From JAIRTY01 sp050257395 (lineage in GTDB: Bacteria > Actinomycetota > Actinomycetes > Streptosporangiales > Streptosporangiaceae), in contig JBLMWU010000276.1 of assembly GCA_050257395.1 (NCBI GenBank), positions 10,197 through 74,196 of the forward strand: 64,000 nucleotides of DNA. Direction: 5' to 3'. The translations under genes and the position numbers were made by a program. The notes under the pieces were generated by a model. The model made no database searches, had not been told where the DNA came from, and saw nothing but the letters and a program-made list of their open reading frames with translations. Each line of letters starts with the position of its first letter. The first letter of the stretch is position 1. Below are positions 1 through 9,800 of this stretch, piece after piece.

Positions 1-719
1 CGCAGGAATGGTCACACCAGTCGCACAGGCAGCCGGCAGTCATGCGCCGGCCTCCGCTTCTGCGAATACCAAAATGTTCTATCACGACTAGCGTGAACGG
101 CATCTGCGAAGATTGCGCGCTGCCGGCCCGCCAAACCGTGCCGATGATGAACTGGCCATCGGCCGTACCGGGCAATACCCACTCGAGCAAACATGTCGTT
201 TGCACAGATCGGCCGGCCCGGCGGACACGCTGAAGTCAGCAGTCCGCCGGCGCAGTCAGCCAGGTAACAGATTGCGCTTGACGATACATCAGTAACTGGC
301 GCCACAGCTGGCTGGCACAACAACCGGGCCGCAAAGGGCGAATGGCGATGAATGCCCCGGCGATCACGCCGGGCCCCGGGACTGCGAACGCAGGGAATGC
401 TTCAGTCTTCACGTCCGAGGCCGGCCGTCCGCCCCGTGGCAAACCGCCACGGTCCTGGCATAGCAGCACCCGGCTGAGCCGCTGTGATCAGGCAGCCCTC
501 TCGCGCTGGGAGTTCAAGAATCCGGCGGCAGCCGTAACCGGCGCACGGCGCCCCCCTGCCGCGGCCACCCAGCACGGCTCTTCGCAGGTCAGCGCCGCGA
601 CCCGGGCGCAACCACGGTTGCACCCTGGGCCTATATGCGGTCTGATATTTTTAGTGCAACTTGTGGCCGAATCTTCGTGACCCCACACTGATCCCTTCGA
701 CGCCGGGGAGGGACGCCGG
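1..719. other. gene-free left margin
   Basis: No reading frame here has actinobacterial codon bias or a recognisable domain; the short open frames on both strands look incidental. There is a small hairpin (7-bp stem, 4-base loop, 356-373) and a 14-bp palindrome at 608-621. The last 100 bases become AT-richer, as expected of a promoter, and end in GGGGAGGG about 7 bases before the start at 720. A gene beyond the left edge may end near here, but nothing shows that. Confidence 0.5.
608..621. promoter_or_regulatory. palindrome upstream of XRE regulator
   Basis: GCAACC-AC-GGTTGC is a perfect 6-bp inverted repeat with a 2-base spacer, about 100 bases before the XRE gene. A further TGCAAC half-site lies at 655-660, next to an AT-rich run (TATTTTTAG). 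This could be an autoregulatory operator. A palindrome this short can also arise by chance in a 700-base gap. Confidence 0.25.
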
Positions 720-1601
720 ATGACAGAGCCGGGAAGCCCCACGGTCCGGCGCCGCCGCCTCGCTGCTGAGCTACGCAAGATCAGGGAGAGCAGGGGCAAG
801 AGCGGAGACTCCGTCGCCGCGGCGCTCAAGTGGTCGCCGTCCAAGGTCAGCAGGTACGAACGGGCCCGCACCGGCTTGCAGCCACGCGAGGTCGAGCGGC
901 TGCTCGACTACTACGACATCACCGGGCCCCGCCGCGACTTCCTCCTCTCCCTCGCCGAGGACGCGACCCAGAAGGGCTGGTGGGAAGAGTTCGCGGACGG
1001 CATCTCTGCTGACTACCGGCAGTTCATCGGGCTGGAGCACGAGGCGAGCTCGATCGATATCTGGCACGTCAGCGCGGTGGCCGGCCTTTTACAAACCGAA
1101 GCGTACGCACGGCACATCATCAGCGCGTACAGCCGTATCGAACCGATCCCGCCCAGCATGATCGAGCGGCAGGTCAGGGTCCGGATGAGGCGCCAAGAGG
1201 TGCTGAACCGCAGCCCGGAGCTGCAGCTGTCGGTGGTGCTCGACGAATCGATCCTCAGGCGCCGGATCGGCGATGAGCGGGTGATGTACGAGCAGCTTCA
1301 GCGCCTCGCGGCAGATGCTGACCGGCCCAACCTCAAGCTCCAGGTTCTCCCTATGGACGCCCAGCACACGGTGTTCAGCGAACCATTCGTCATCTTCCAT
1401 TTTGAGCCGGCTGATGATCCCATGCTAGGCGACGTGGTCAGCGCCGAGGGCCTGAAAAGCGACTTCTCCCTCGACGACGAGAAAGAGACCTTCCTGCACC
1501 GGATCGCGTTCCAGATTCTCACCGACTCCGCCCTCGACCCGCCGTCATCGAGGGCGCTCATCCTCGACACGGCCGAGTCATTGTGGTCAGCTGCACGATA
1601 G
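720..1601 (+). CDS. XRE-family regulator with DUF5753 domain
   Basis: A 293-residue DNA-binding protein. The N-terminal helix-turn-helix (about residues 15-70) contains the segment KWSPSKVSRYERART, typical of the actinobacterial XRE group. The rest (about 100-285) matches the DUF5753 effector region, including the GLLQTEAYAR motif and a C-terminal part with VVSAEG. Family length is usually 270-300, so it is complete. The ATG at 720 follows GGGGAGGG. Such regulators commonly pair with a DUF397 protein, and one lies about 440 bases downstream on the same strand (2039). In Streptomyces, relatives of this pair affect development and antibiotic production, sometimes as a toxin/antitoxin-like unit. 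That role here is inference. The family call is firm. Confidence 0.9.
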   Translation: MTEPGSPTVRRRRLAAELRKIRESRGKSGDSVAAALKWSPSKVSRYERARTGLQPREVERLLDYYDITGPRRDFLLSLAEDATQKGWWEEFADGISADYRQFIGLEHEASSIDIWHVSAVAGLLQTEAYARHIISAYSRIEPIPPSMIERQVRVRMRRQEVLNRSPELQLSVVLDESILRRRIGDERVMYEQLQRLAADADRPNLKLQVLPMDAQHTVFSEPFVIFHFEPADDPMLGDVVSAEGLKSDFSLDDEKETFLHRIAFQILTDSALDPPSSRALILDTAESLWSAAR

Positions 1602-2038
1602 CACTTAACAGCCTTTAAGGAGCTATTCTAATTCGACCCGGCATAACGGCTGGTAAACCGTTCAGAATGGCTTTCAGCTAACACTTGCCAACATTTGCCG
1701 GCAAGGTAGGCCAGATCCCCGCACCGCCGTTCACTATCCCCTTTTCCAGCCCAGCCGGCGGCCAATACGGTCTAAGCGGCGCCTGCAGCGGCGGGCTCTG
1801 GCGGCCAGGGCCGCCGGCGGGCCCGCGGATCCGCCGCCCTCACGGCCGTCACCTCCTCATCTGCCAGCCGCACCCACGCGGACACCGGTATCGACGGGCC
1901 GGTAGCGGAGTGTCACCAGAGACCCAAGATACTCCGTGGAATCTATGAGCTTCGGGGTATATTCACAGCTCGTAGCTGCTACCGTACGCCTCGCAGTTAC
2001 GGAGTTTTTCCGTCCACGACATTCAGCGAGGTGGGAAC
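1602..2038. other. 437-bp gap between regulator and DUF397 gene
   Basis: No convincing gene. The first 90 bases are AT-rich. A perfect 10-bp palindrome TTGCCGGCAA (1695-1704) sits 5 bases after a CTTGCC copy. An ACGGA-gtttt-TCCGT inverted repeat (1999-2013) lies just ahead of the DUF397 start. The gap probably carries the separate promoter of the DUF397 gene. This is an unusually large separation for such a pair, which is often adjacent or overlapping. Confidence 0.4.
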
Positions 2039-2281
2039 ATGGCAAAGCCGGCGAACGGAGACCCGTCCAGAAGACCAGGTTCGGGATCGCGCTGGGTTAA
2101 GAGCTCCCTGAGCCTTTCCAACGGCAACTGCGTCGAGGTGGCCGACTTGACCGGAGGCGGGATCGGCGTTCGGGACAGTAAGGACCCAGCCGGACCGATC
2201 CTCCGATTTACCCCGTCCGAGTGGGACGCATTTCTTGGCGGGGTGCGAAACGGAGAATTTGACGGTTTCGGGAGAATGTGA
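2039..2281 (+). CDS. DUF397 domain-containing protein
   Basis: An 80-residue protein almost wholly made of a DUF397 domain: RWVKSSLSLSNGNCVEVADL, then GIGVRDSKDP, then the F-x-P-x-x-W-x-x-F-L-x-G-V-R core. Proteins of this family are small, cytoplasmic and nearly restricted to actinobacteria. Their genes lie beside XRE/DUF5753 regulators, whose activity they are thought to modulate. Here the partner is the gene at 720-1601. The ATG is preceded by GAGGTGGGAAC. A strong hairpin follows about 60 bases after the stop. The molecular function is unknown. Confidence 0.88.
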   Translation: MAKPANGDPSRRPGSGSRWVKSSLSLSNGNCVEVADLTGGGIGVRDSKDPAGPILRFTPSEWDAFLGGVRNGEFDGFGRM

Positions 2282-2338
2282 CTGATACCGGCAAACTGCC
2301 GCTGCGCCCAGCATGCGGCAGCCGTTGAGACAACCCCA

Positions 2339-2375
2339 GGCGAAGGCCCCTCCCGGGCCTTGAGGGGCCTTCGCC
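2339..2375. terminator. bidirectional terminator, 13-bp stem
   Basis: GGCGAAGGCCCCT (2339-2351) pairs perfectly with AGGGGCCTTCGCC (2363-2375) across an 11-base loop. It lies between the DUF397 gene (ends 2281) and the convergent ABC operon (ends 2398), so it can stop transcription from both sides. There is no U-tract, as is common in high-GC actinobacteria. Confidence 0.75.
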
Positions 2376-2397
2376 CCAATGCGCCATTTCTGCCCGC

Positions 2398-3117
2398 TCA
2401 GTCCGCGATCCGGCCGTCCTCCAGCCGGACCACCTCGTCGGCCAGGTCCATCAGCACCTCGTCGTGGGTGGCGACGATGGCGGTGATGCCCTCGGAATGC
2501 ACCACCGTCAGCAGCAGCCGCATGATCTGCCGCCCGGTCTCCAGGTCGAGCTGACCGGTCGGCTCGTCAGCCAGCAGCAGCGCAGGACTGCCCGCCAGCG
2601 CGCGGGCGATCGCGACCCGCTGCTGCTGCCCGCCGGACAGCTCGTTCGGCCGCTGGGCGGCGTGCCCGGACAGCCCGACGATCGCGAGCATCATGCGCAC
2701 CCGTTCCTCGCGGCTGGCCCGGCTCACCCCGGCGATGCGCAGCGGCACCCCGACGTTCTCGGCCGCCGACAGCACCGGGATCAGCCCGAAGGACTGGAAG
2801 ATGAACGCGACGTCCCGGCGCCGCAGCGCCGTCCGCTCGCGCTCGGACATCCGCGTCACCTCGCGCCCGCCGATCAGCACCGTTCCGCTGCTCGGGGAGT
2901 CCAGGCCGCCGATGATGTTCAGCAGGGTGGTCTTGCCCGAGCCGGAGCGGCCGCACAGCGCGACGAGCTGGCCCTTGCCGACGGTCAGCGACACCTCGTG
3001 CAGCGCGCGCACGGCGGTGTGGCCGCTGCCGAAGGTCCGCGTCACGTCGCGGATGGCGACCAGCTCGGTGCCACGCGCCGCGGCGGGCCCCGCGGCCGGC
3101 TGGGATGGCTGGGTCAC
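2398..3117 (-). CDS. ABC transporter ATP-binding protein (MacB/LolD-like)
   Basis: About 239 residues and a complete single nucleotide-binding domain. Walker A is GRSGSGKTT, the signature LSGGQQQR, Walker B ALLLADEP, followed by a switch His in IVATHDE. The order and spacing are those of ATPases that partner FtsX-like permeases (MacB, LolD). I place the start at the GTG at 3117 because it overlaps the upstream stop as GTGA, giving translational coupling. An in-frame start at 3159 would add 14 residues but lie inside the upstream gene. It is the last gene of a four-gene operon with a second ATPase and two large permeases, so the ATPases may work as a heterodimer or each serve one permease. The substrate is unknown. 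Confidence 0.88.
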   Translation of the reverse strand: MTQPSQPAAGPAAARGTELVAIRDVTRTFGSGHTAVRALHEVSLTVGKGQLVALCGRSGSGKTTLLNIIGGLDSPSSGTVLIGGREVTRMSERERTALRRRDVAFIFQSFGLIPVLSAAENVGVPLRIAGVSRASREERVRMMLAIVGLSGHAAQRPNELSGGQQQRVAIARALAGSPALLLADEPTGQLDLETGRQIMRLLLTVVHSEGITAIVATHDEVLMDLADEVVRLEDGRIAD

Positions 3118-4079
3118 CGGCCGTCTCCTGCCCCGCCGCCCGGACGCCGGTCCGGCCACACCCCGATGTGGTCCGGCTCATGTTCCAGCCGGACCCGGTC
3201 CCGCATCCCCAGCGCCTCGACCATGTCGCGGGGCAGCTGCACGCGCCCGGCCCGGTCCAGCACCGCGTACTCGACCGCATGCCGCACCGCCACCCCGTGC
3301 TCGTCCGCCAGTTCGTGCCGCAGCGTCTCGCTGCTGGTCCGCCCGTCCCGGATCGCCACGGTCCGGTGCACCTGGGAGGACACGGCGGGGTCGTGGGTGA
3401 CCACCAGCACGGTGACTCCCAGCTCGGCGTTGGCGGTCTGCAGGGCGCCGAACACCTCCCGTGCCGTGGCACTGTCCAGCTCGCCGGTGGGCTCGTCCGC
3501 GAGCAGCACCCGGGGGCGGTTGGCCAGCGCGGTGGCGATCGCGGTGCGCTGCTGCTCGCCGCCGGACATCTGGCCCGGCGCCCGGCTGGCGCAGTGCGCG
3601 ACCCCGAGCACCCCGAGCAGCTCGTGCGCGCGGCCCGCGCGCTGGCGCCGCGGGATCCCGGCGAAGCGCATCGGCAGCACGACGTTCTGCAGCCCGGTCA
3701 GATACGGCAGCAGGTTCCGCGAGGTCTGCTGCCAGATGAAACCGACCACGGCGCGCCGGTAGCCCAGCCGCTCCCGCGGCCCCATCGCGGCCAGGTCGTG
3801 CCCGGCCACCGTCACCCGGCCCGCGGTCGGGGTGTCCAGGCCGGCCAGGATGTTCATCAGGGTGGACTTCCCGCTGCCGGACGCGCCCACGATCGCGGTC
3901 AGCTCGCCGTCGCCCACCAGCAGGTCCAGCCCCTGCAGCGCCTGCACCTCGATGCCGCCAGCGGCGTAGATGCGGACCAGCCGGTCGCACGCGATCAGCG
4001 AGCCCTCGCCGTAGGCCGGGCCGGCCGCCATCGCCTCGGCGCCCAGCCCGCGCAGCCCGCCCGGCACCGGCTCCGTCAT
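3114..4079 (-). CDS. ABC transporter ATP-binding protein with AbrB-like C-terminal tail
   Basis: A 321-residue ATPase starting at ATG 4079. Residues about 20-245 are a normal nucleotide-binding domain: Walker A GASGSGKST, signature MSGGEQQR, Walker B VLLADEP, switch VVTHDP. Beyond it is an extra segment of about 75 residues containing VLDRAGRVQLPRDMVEALG and RVRLEHEPDHIGVWP. This resembles a SpoVT/AbrB-fold beta-hairpin motif. Such tails occur in some actinobacterial FtsX-partner ATPases; their role is unclear and may be dimerisation or regulation. The gene follows the second permease by 22 bases, and its stop overlaps the start of the next ATPase. The ATPase call is firm; the AbrB-like reading is by eye. 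Confidence 0.87.
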   Translation of the reverse strand: MTEPVPGGLRGLGAEAMAAGPAYGEGSLIACDRLVRIYAAGGIEVQALQGLDLLVGDGELTAIVGASGSGKSTLMNILAGLDTPTAGRVTVAGHDLAAMGPRERLGYRRAVVGFIWQQTSRNLLPYLTGLQNVVLPMRFAGIPRRQRAGRAHELLGVLGVAHCASRAPGQMSGGEQQRTAIATALANRPRVLLADEPTGELDSATAREVFGALQTANAELGVTVLVVTHDPAVSSQVHRTVAIRDGRTSSETLRHELADEHGVAVRHAVEYAVLDRAGRVQLPRDMVEALGMRDRVRLEHEPDHIGVWPDRRPGGGAGDGR

Positions 4080-4101
4080 GTCACCACCTCCCGCACTCCC
4101 G

Positions 4102-6864
4102 TCAGTCCCCCAGCCGCAGCACCCGCCCGGCGCCGCGGCGCCGGGCCAGCCAGTCCTGGCCGGCGGTGGCGAGCACGGCGAGCGCCAGCAGCCCTCCGGC
4201 CGCCCCCGCCAGCACCACCGGGTCGGCATGCAGCGGCACCGTGACCGGGAGCCCGGTGAACGCCGCGAGGTGGATGGCCGGGCCCACCAGCGGCACCAGC
4301 ACCAGCGCGCACACGGTGCCGCCGGTGATCGCGGCGATCACCGGCGGCAGCGTCTCGACGAGCACGATCCGCCGCCACTGCCCGGCTGCCAGCCCCATGG
4401 TCACCATTCTCGCCAGGGTCCGCTCCCGGGAGCGGGCACCGAGCACCAGCGTCAGCAACAGCACCAGCAGCATCATCCCGGCGGCGGCCAGGCCGCCCTG
4501 CGCGAGGATGACCTGCCCGCCGTGCGGCAGCGGCTCGGCGGAGATGGCAGCCAGCACCCGGGAGCGCAGCGTGACCTGCGAGCCCGGGAGCGCGCGGCGG
4601 GCGGCCGCGGCCACCGCCGCGGTGTCCAGCCGCGGGCCGGTGATCGCGATGGCGGTGGCGGCCGGCGCGGCATTGCCCAGGGCCCACCGCGGCACCACCG
4701 CGAACGGGGTTCCCGCGGGCGCCAGCGGCATGCTGGCGACCTGCCCGGCGAAACGGATCGGCAGGTCGCGGCCACCGGCAGCCAGCCGGGCGGGGGTGCT
4801 GAAAAGCCCGCGGGCGGCCGGGGAGACCAGCACCGGAACCGGCCCGGGAGCGCCCGCCGGCAGGGCTGGCCGCCGCAGCGCGCCGCCGGGAAAGCGCGCC
4901 GGGGTGCCCCTGGTCAGGGCGGCATAGCGGGCCGGGTCCACGACCACCACGGCCAGCGGTAGTTCCTCGTCCGAGGTGCCGCCGGCGACCGCCAGCTCCG
5001 CGGTGTGCCTGGCCCCGGGCACCCGGGCGAGCAGCCGCCGCGCCCGCGCGGTGATGCCCGACCCGGTGGCCGGGACGGTGACCACCGCGTCCGCGCCAGC
5101 CCGCTGCCAGGACGCGGCCACGTTGCCGCGGGCCACCGCGCCGCGTTCCATGGCCGCGAACGCGATCAGCGCCAGCGCGAGGATCAGCGCGAACACCGGC
5201 AGCACCCCGCCCGGCGCGGCGCTGCCCCGGGCCAGCCCGAGCACCGCGACCACCCCCCGCCGCCGCGCGGCCAGCCGCAGCAGCCACCGGGTCACGACCG
5301 GGAGCAGCGCCATCGCCAGCAGCGCGACCGGGATCGCGGTGAGCACCGGCGCGGCGCTGGTGAACAGGTCGGTGGTCCCCGGCCCAGCCGGGCCCTGCAG
5401 CCGGAGCACCACCAGCCCGGCGACCGAGGCGCAGACCAGGGTGGCGCTCAGCAGGAGACGCCGGGCCGCCGCGGCCCGGCGGCGGACCGGCCCGGACGGC
5501 ACCCGCCGGGCGGCCGCACGGCGCCGCGGCCGGTGCGCCCACGCGGCCAGCAGCGGCGGGCCGGCCAGCGCGGTGGCCACGATGAGCCCGCCCAGCCACC
5601 AGGACAGCCCGGACGCGGAACCGGGAGTGGCCGCCACGGCTGCCCCGGCGGCCAGCGCGGCAGCGGGCACCACCGCGAGCGAGCACCCGGCGAGCACCAC
5701 CGCGGCCAGCCGGGCCAGCGACGCGCCGCGGGCACGCATCAGCGCCAGCTCGGCGCTGCGATAGCCGGTCACCAGCCTGGCCCCGAGCAGCACCACCAGC
5801 GCCGCGACCACTCCCAGGCTGACCATCAGCAGTGACAGCGCGGCCTGCACGGCCTGGTCCTCCGCCACGAAGCTGGACAGCGGCGTGACCATGCCCGTGC
5901 TGAGGCTGACCAGGAGCGGCCCGCCGGCTGGTCCGGGCAGGGCACCGGACCCGGACGCGAGGCTGCTGAGCACCGGCAGGTCGGTGATCCGGCCGAGCGC
6001 GGCTGCCAGGCTGGCCGCCTGGCCGGCGCTGACCGCGCTGAGGTCGAGCGGGAAGCTCCACAGCGCCCGGGCCGGCTCCCCGCGCACGCTCTCCAGGCCG
6101 GCCACCTCGCCCGGTCCGACGAAGGCGGCCACGTCCAGGTAGGGCGCCGAGTCCGTCGTCGGGTAGACGAGCCGGGGCGAGGAGGCGTCCGGCTGGAGCG
6201 CCCAGAACGTGGACCCGGGCCGGACCGGGCCGATGATCCCGGTCACCTCCAGCACCTGGCCGCTGGTCCGCAGCCGGGACCCGACGTGGATCCGCAGCGT
6301 CCGCGCCGTGGCCTCGGTGACCGCCACCTGGAACCGGGCCGAGCTGCCGGGCAGCGGGGTGACGGCAGCGGGATAGCGCCCGGCCACCAGGTGCGCGTTC
6401 GCGGCCAGCGAGCTGCGGTACAGCAGCTCGATCTCTGCTGCGCCGATGTCCGGCGGCAGCGAGAACCGCCCGGCCAGCAGGCCCGGCCCGGCAGCGAGCC
6501 CGGCCCACTGCTGCCGGCCGGCGGCCAGCGGCAGGCCGCTGGCGGCCAGGCCCGCGGACAGCCGGCTGCGGGCCACGCCGAGCGCCGGGGGGGTGAAGTA
6601 CCCCTCGCCCGGGCCCAGGTCGGCTCCCCCGAGCACCACCTTCTCCGAGGCCGGCAGCGAGGCCAGGACGTGGTGCAGGGCGGCGCTGCGGTAGCCGAGG
6701 CTGGCGCGCGGCATCGCCACCGCGATGAACGTGCAGACCGCCAGCAGCAGCCCGAGCGCGAGGCTGGCACCGGCACCGGCGCCGGCCACGGCCCGCCACC
6801 CGGGCCGCTGCCGGGTGCCCCGCCCGGCCGCGGCCCGCTCCGCCAGCCGTTCCCCTGCGCTCAT
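4102..6864 (-). CDS. FtsX-like ABC transporter permease (second)
   Basis: About 920 residues starting at ATG 6864, whose ATGA overlaps the stop of the upstream permease. One hydrophobic helix near residues 25-50 is followed by a large extracytoplasmic region. A central helical block (about 330-520) contains the segments VVAALVVLLGARLVTGYRS and ALMRARGASLARLA. A second periplasmic-type region and a C-terminal set of helices follow. This doubled layout, with the LMRARGAS coupling-helix motif, is typical of actinobacterial FtsX/MacB-type permeases. These usually act in lipoprotein or peptide export, antimicrobial resistance or signalling rather than import. It is membrane bound, probably pairs with the neighbouring permease of similar layout, and is energised by the two ATPases downstream. 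The cargo cannot be read from the sequence. Confidence 0.85.
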   Translation of the reverse strand: MSAGERLAERAAAGRGTRQRPGWRAVAGAGAGASLALGLLLAVCTFIAVAMPRASLGYRSAALHHVLASLPASEKVVLGGADLGPGEGYFTPPALGVARSRLSAGLAASGLPLAAGRQQWAGLAAGPGLLAGRFSLPPDIGAAEIELLYRSSLAANAHLVAGRYPAAVTPLPGSSARFQVAVTEATARTLRIHVGSRLRTSGQVLEVTGIIGPVRPGSTFWALQPDASSPRLVYPTTDSAPYLDVAAFVGPGEVAGLESVRGEPARALWSFPLDLSAVSAGQAASLAAALGRITDLPVLSSLASGSGALPGPAGGPLLVSLSTGMVTPLSSFVAEDQAVQAALSLLMVSLGVVAALVVLLGARLVTGYRSAELALMRARGASLARLAAVVLAGCSLAVVPAAALAAGAAVAATPGSASGLSWWLGGLIVATALAGPPLLAAWAHRPRRRAAARRVPSGPVRRRAAAARRLLLSATLVCASVAGLVVLRLQGPAGPGTTDLFTSAAPVLTAIPVALLAMALLPVVTRWLLRLAARRRGVVAVLGLARGSAAPGGVLPVFALILALALIAFAAMERGAVARGNVAASWQRAGADAVVTVPATGSGITARARRLLARVPGARHTAELAVAGGTSDEELPLAVVVVDPARYAALTRGTPARFPGGALRRPALPAGAPGPVPVLVSPAARGLFSTPARLAAGGRDLPIRFAGQVASMPLAPAGTPFAVVPRWALGNAAPAATAIAITGPRLDTAAVAAAARRALPGSQVTLRSRVLAAISAEPLPHGGQVILAQGGLAAAGMMLLVLLLTLVLGARSRERTLARMVTMGLAAGQWRRIVLVETLPPVIAAITGGTVCALVLVPLVGPAIHLAAFTGLPVTVPLHADPVVLAGAAGGLLALAVLATAGQDWLARRRGAGRVLRLGD

Positions 6865-9800
6865 CCGGCCTCCGCCGCCCGCAGCTGCGCCGCCGGATCG
6901 GGGCGGTAGCCCACGGTCGCCGCGGCGGCGAGCACCGGCACCGCGGCGACGCCGAGCGCCAGCGCCGCGGTCCAGCCCAGCGGCACGATGACCAGCGCCG
7001 GCGGGAACGGCACGGCGGCCGCGCTGGTCAGCGTGACGGCGGGCACCAGCAGGTGGGCCAGCAGCGCCCCGATCGCCACCCCGGCCCCGGCCGCGGGCAG
7101 GCTCAGCATGAGCTGTTCCAGGCACAGCTGGCCCGCCTGCCCGGCGCGGCCCACTCCCAGCGCCGCGAGCAGCGCCGCCTGGGTCCGGCGCTCAGCGACG
7201 CTGGCGGCCACGCTGACCGAGAACCCGATCGCGGCCAGCACCGCGGCGGCCACGGTGATCACGAGCAGCGACAGCTGCGGCACGTTCGCGAGCGGGTCGG
7301 TGAGCAGCCGGCGGGCGGCGCCGGCCACGCTCACCGCTGCCGTCCCGGACGGCAGCCCGCGGGGGACTCCCGGCCCGGCGTTGCGCAGCAGCCACTGATC
7401 CGCGGCCAGCGGCGGCTGGCCGGCCTGTGCCAGCCTGTCCTCCAGCGCGGCCAGGTCGACGATCACCGCGGGCCCGGTGCCGAGGGTGGGGAAGGCACGG
7501 ACCACCGCGACGATCCGGACGGGCACCGTGGCGTTGCCGGCCTGCAGCGGGATGGTCCTGCCCTGCCGGGCGCCTGTCGCGCTGAGCAGCGCCCGGGTCG
7601 CGATGGCGGGCAGCACCGCCGGGCCAGCTGGCGGTGCGGTCAGGCTGACCGTGCCGCTCACCGGCTGCGGCGGCGCGCCCGGGCGCTCGACGAGCTGTCC
7701 CGTCCCGGCCCGGAAGCTGGCGGTCGCGCCGCCGCGGCTGGCCTGCCAGCCGGTGAGCCGCGGTGCGACCCCGGCCGCCAGCGGGTTCGCCAGGTCGGCG
7801 GACCCGGCGCTGGCCCGCCAGGCGGCCAGCACGGCCCCGCTGGCGAACGGGCGGGCGAACCGCCCGGAGGCGGCTGGCGACACGGCGAGTGCCGAGACGG
7901 TCAGCCGCGCCTGGCCCGCGCCGGCCCGGGCAGCCGGCCCGGTGCCGCCGCGGTGGGGCGGCGCCGCCAGCCCGGGCAGCTGGTAGCTCAGCGACAGGCC
8001 GAGCAGCCGCAGCGGGTAGGCGGCCTGCCGGGTGGCGGACATCGCGGCCAGCAGGCGGTGGCTGCGGCCGTCGGGCGGGAGCCGGCCGGCCGGGACCTGG
8101 TAGCTGACGCCGGAGCGGTCCTGGACGGTGAGGGTCACGCTGGCGCCCCCGGCCGGCAGGCCCGGGGGGGAGCTCAGCGCCGCGGTGATGGCCAGCCTGG
8201 CCGGGCGGCCGGGCAGCAGCAGGGGGGGCCGGGGCGGCGCCGGCCGGATCAGCCGCCACAGCCGGTCCGGTGCGGCCGGCGCGAGATCGGGGCGCATCAG
8301 CACGGTGCCCGCCGCGGTCCGGGCATCGACCGCGGCCACCTGGCTGCTCCCGTTGCTGAACGAGCTGACCGGGGTCGCGGCCCGCACTCCGGCCAGCGCC
8401 GCGATCCGCCCGCTCTCCCCCAGCGGCAGCGGGCCGGGCAGGTCCGCCCGCACGTCCGCGCCGGCCTGGAAGGCGGCCCGGTCGAGCTGGGACTGCCGCC
8501 AGCTCTGGTGCTGGGCCAGCGCCAGCGTCCCGGTGGCGACAGCCAGCACCACCAGCAGCAGCGGGCCGCCCTGCCGGACCGGCCGCCGGCTCACCTGCCA
8601 GCTTGCCAGCGACGCGCTGAGCCTGCGGCCGCGGGCGCTGAGCCGGTCCAGCGCCCGGGCCGCGGCCGGCAGCGCCCGCAGCGGCACCAGCGCCGTCCCC
8701 GCGACCGCGACCGCCGGCGCCGCCGACAGCACCGGATCGATGCCGAGGCTCCCGCCCGCCAGGGTGGCGACCGCGGAGTAGCGGCGGAGCTCCCAGAACG
8801 CCAGCACACCGAGCGTGAGCAGGGCGACATCGAGGCCTGCCAGCACCGCGCCAGCGGCCAGCGCCTGCCGCCCGCGCCGGGCCCGGGCAGCCGCGGGGGC
8901 GGCGGGCCGCAGCGCGGGCCACAGGACCACCGCCACGGCGAGCACGGCCACCGCCGCCGCCGTGACCCAGACACTGGCCGGCCAGGACCCTGGCCACCAG
9001 GGACCCGGTGCGGCCAGCCCGCTGGCCGACAGCAGCATCGCGGCCAGGTAACCGCCGAGCAGCGCGCCGGCTCCGGCGGCGGCCAGCGCCAGCAGGCACG
9101 CCTCGCCGAGTGCGGGCCCGGCGAGCTGCCTGCGCGCCAGGCCCCGCGCGGCCAGCAGCGCGGTCTCGGGTTCCCGCTGGCTGGCCAGCAGCCGGGCGGC
9201 CAGTGCCACCGCGACGGCCGCGATGAGCAGCAGCTGCAGCAATCCGATCAGCAGCTGCGACCGCGCGGCCACGACCGAGCTGTCCAGCACCCTCAGCAGC
9301 CCGGGCAGCCGGGCGGTGACCTGCAGGCCGCCGAGCGACTGGTCGTTCCCCAGGCGCGCCTCGGCGGCGGCGACCCGGTTCGCGAGACCGCTGAGGCTGC
9401 CCGGGTCGACCCGGCCGAGGCTGGGCAGCGCCAGCCAGGACGCCTCCGCCACCCCCAGCCGCCCGCTCGCCAGGGCCGCCGGGCTGACCAGCAGCGGGCC
9501 GTAGGTGACGTAACTGCCCTGGACCAGCCGCCCCGCGGTGCCGAGGAGGCTGAGCTGCCAGTACGCCGCCCCGGGGCCGGCCGGCCGGAACAGCCCGGTC
9601 ACCCGGAGCGTGACCGGCGCGCCGGTCACGCTGTCCCGCAGCGGCAGCACGGCGCCGGGGCGCAGGCCGAGCAGGCCGGCCGTGCCTTCCGGCACCGCCA
9701 CCGGCACCGGGTGGCCGGGCTCCGGCGGTCCCGGCCAGCGGCCGGCGACCAGCCGGGCATGGGCGGCGATCCGGTCCAGCGCGGCGGCCTGGATCAGCGA

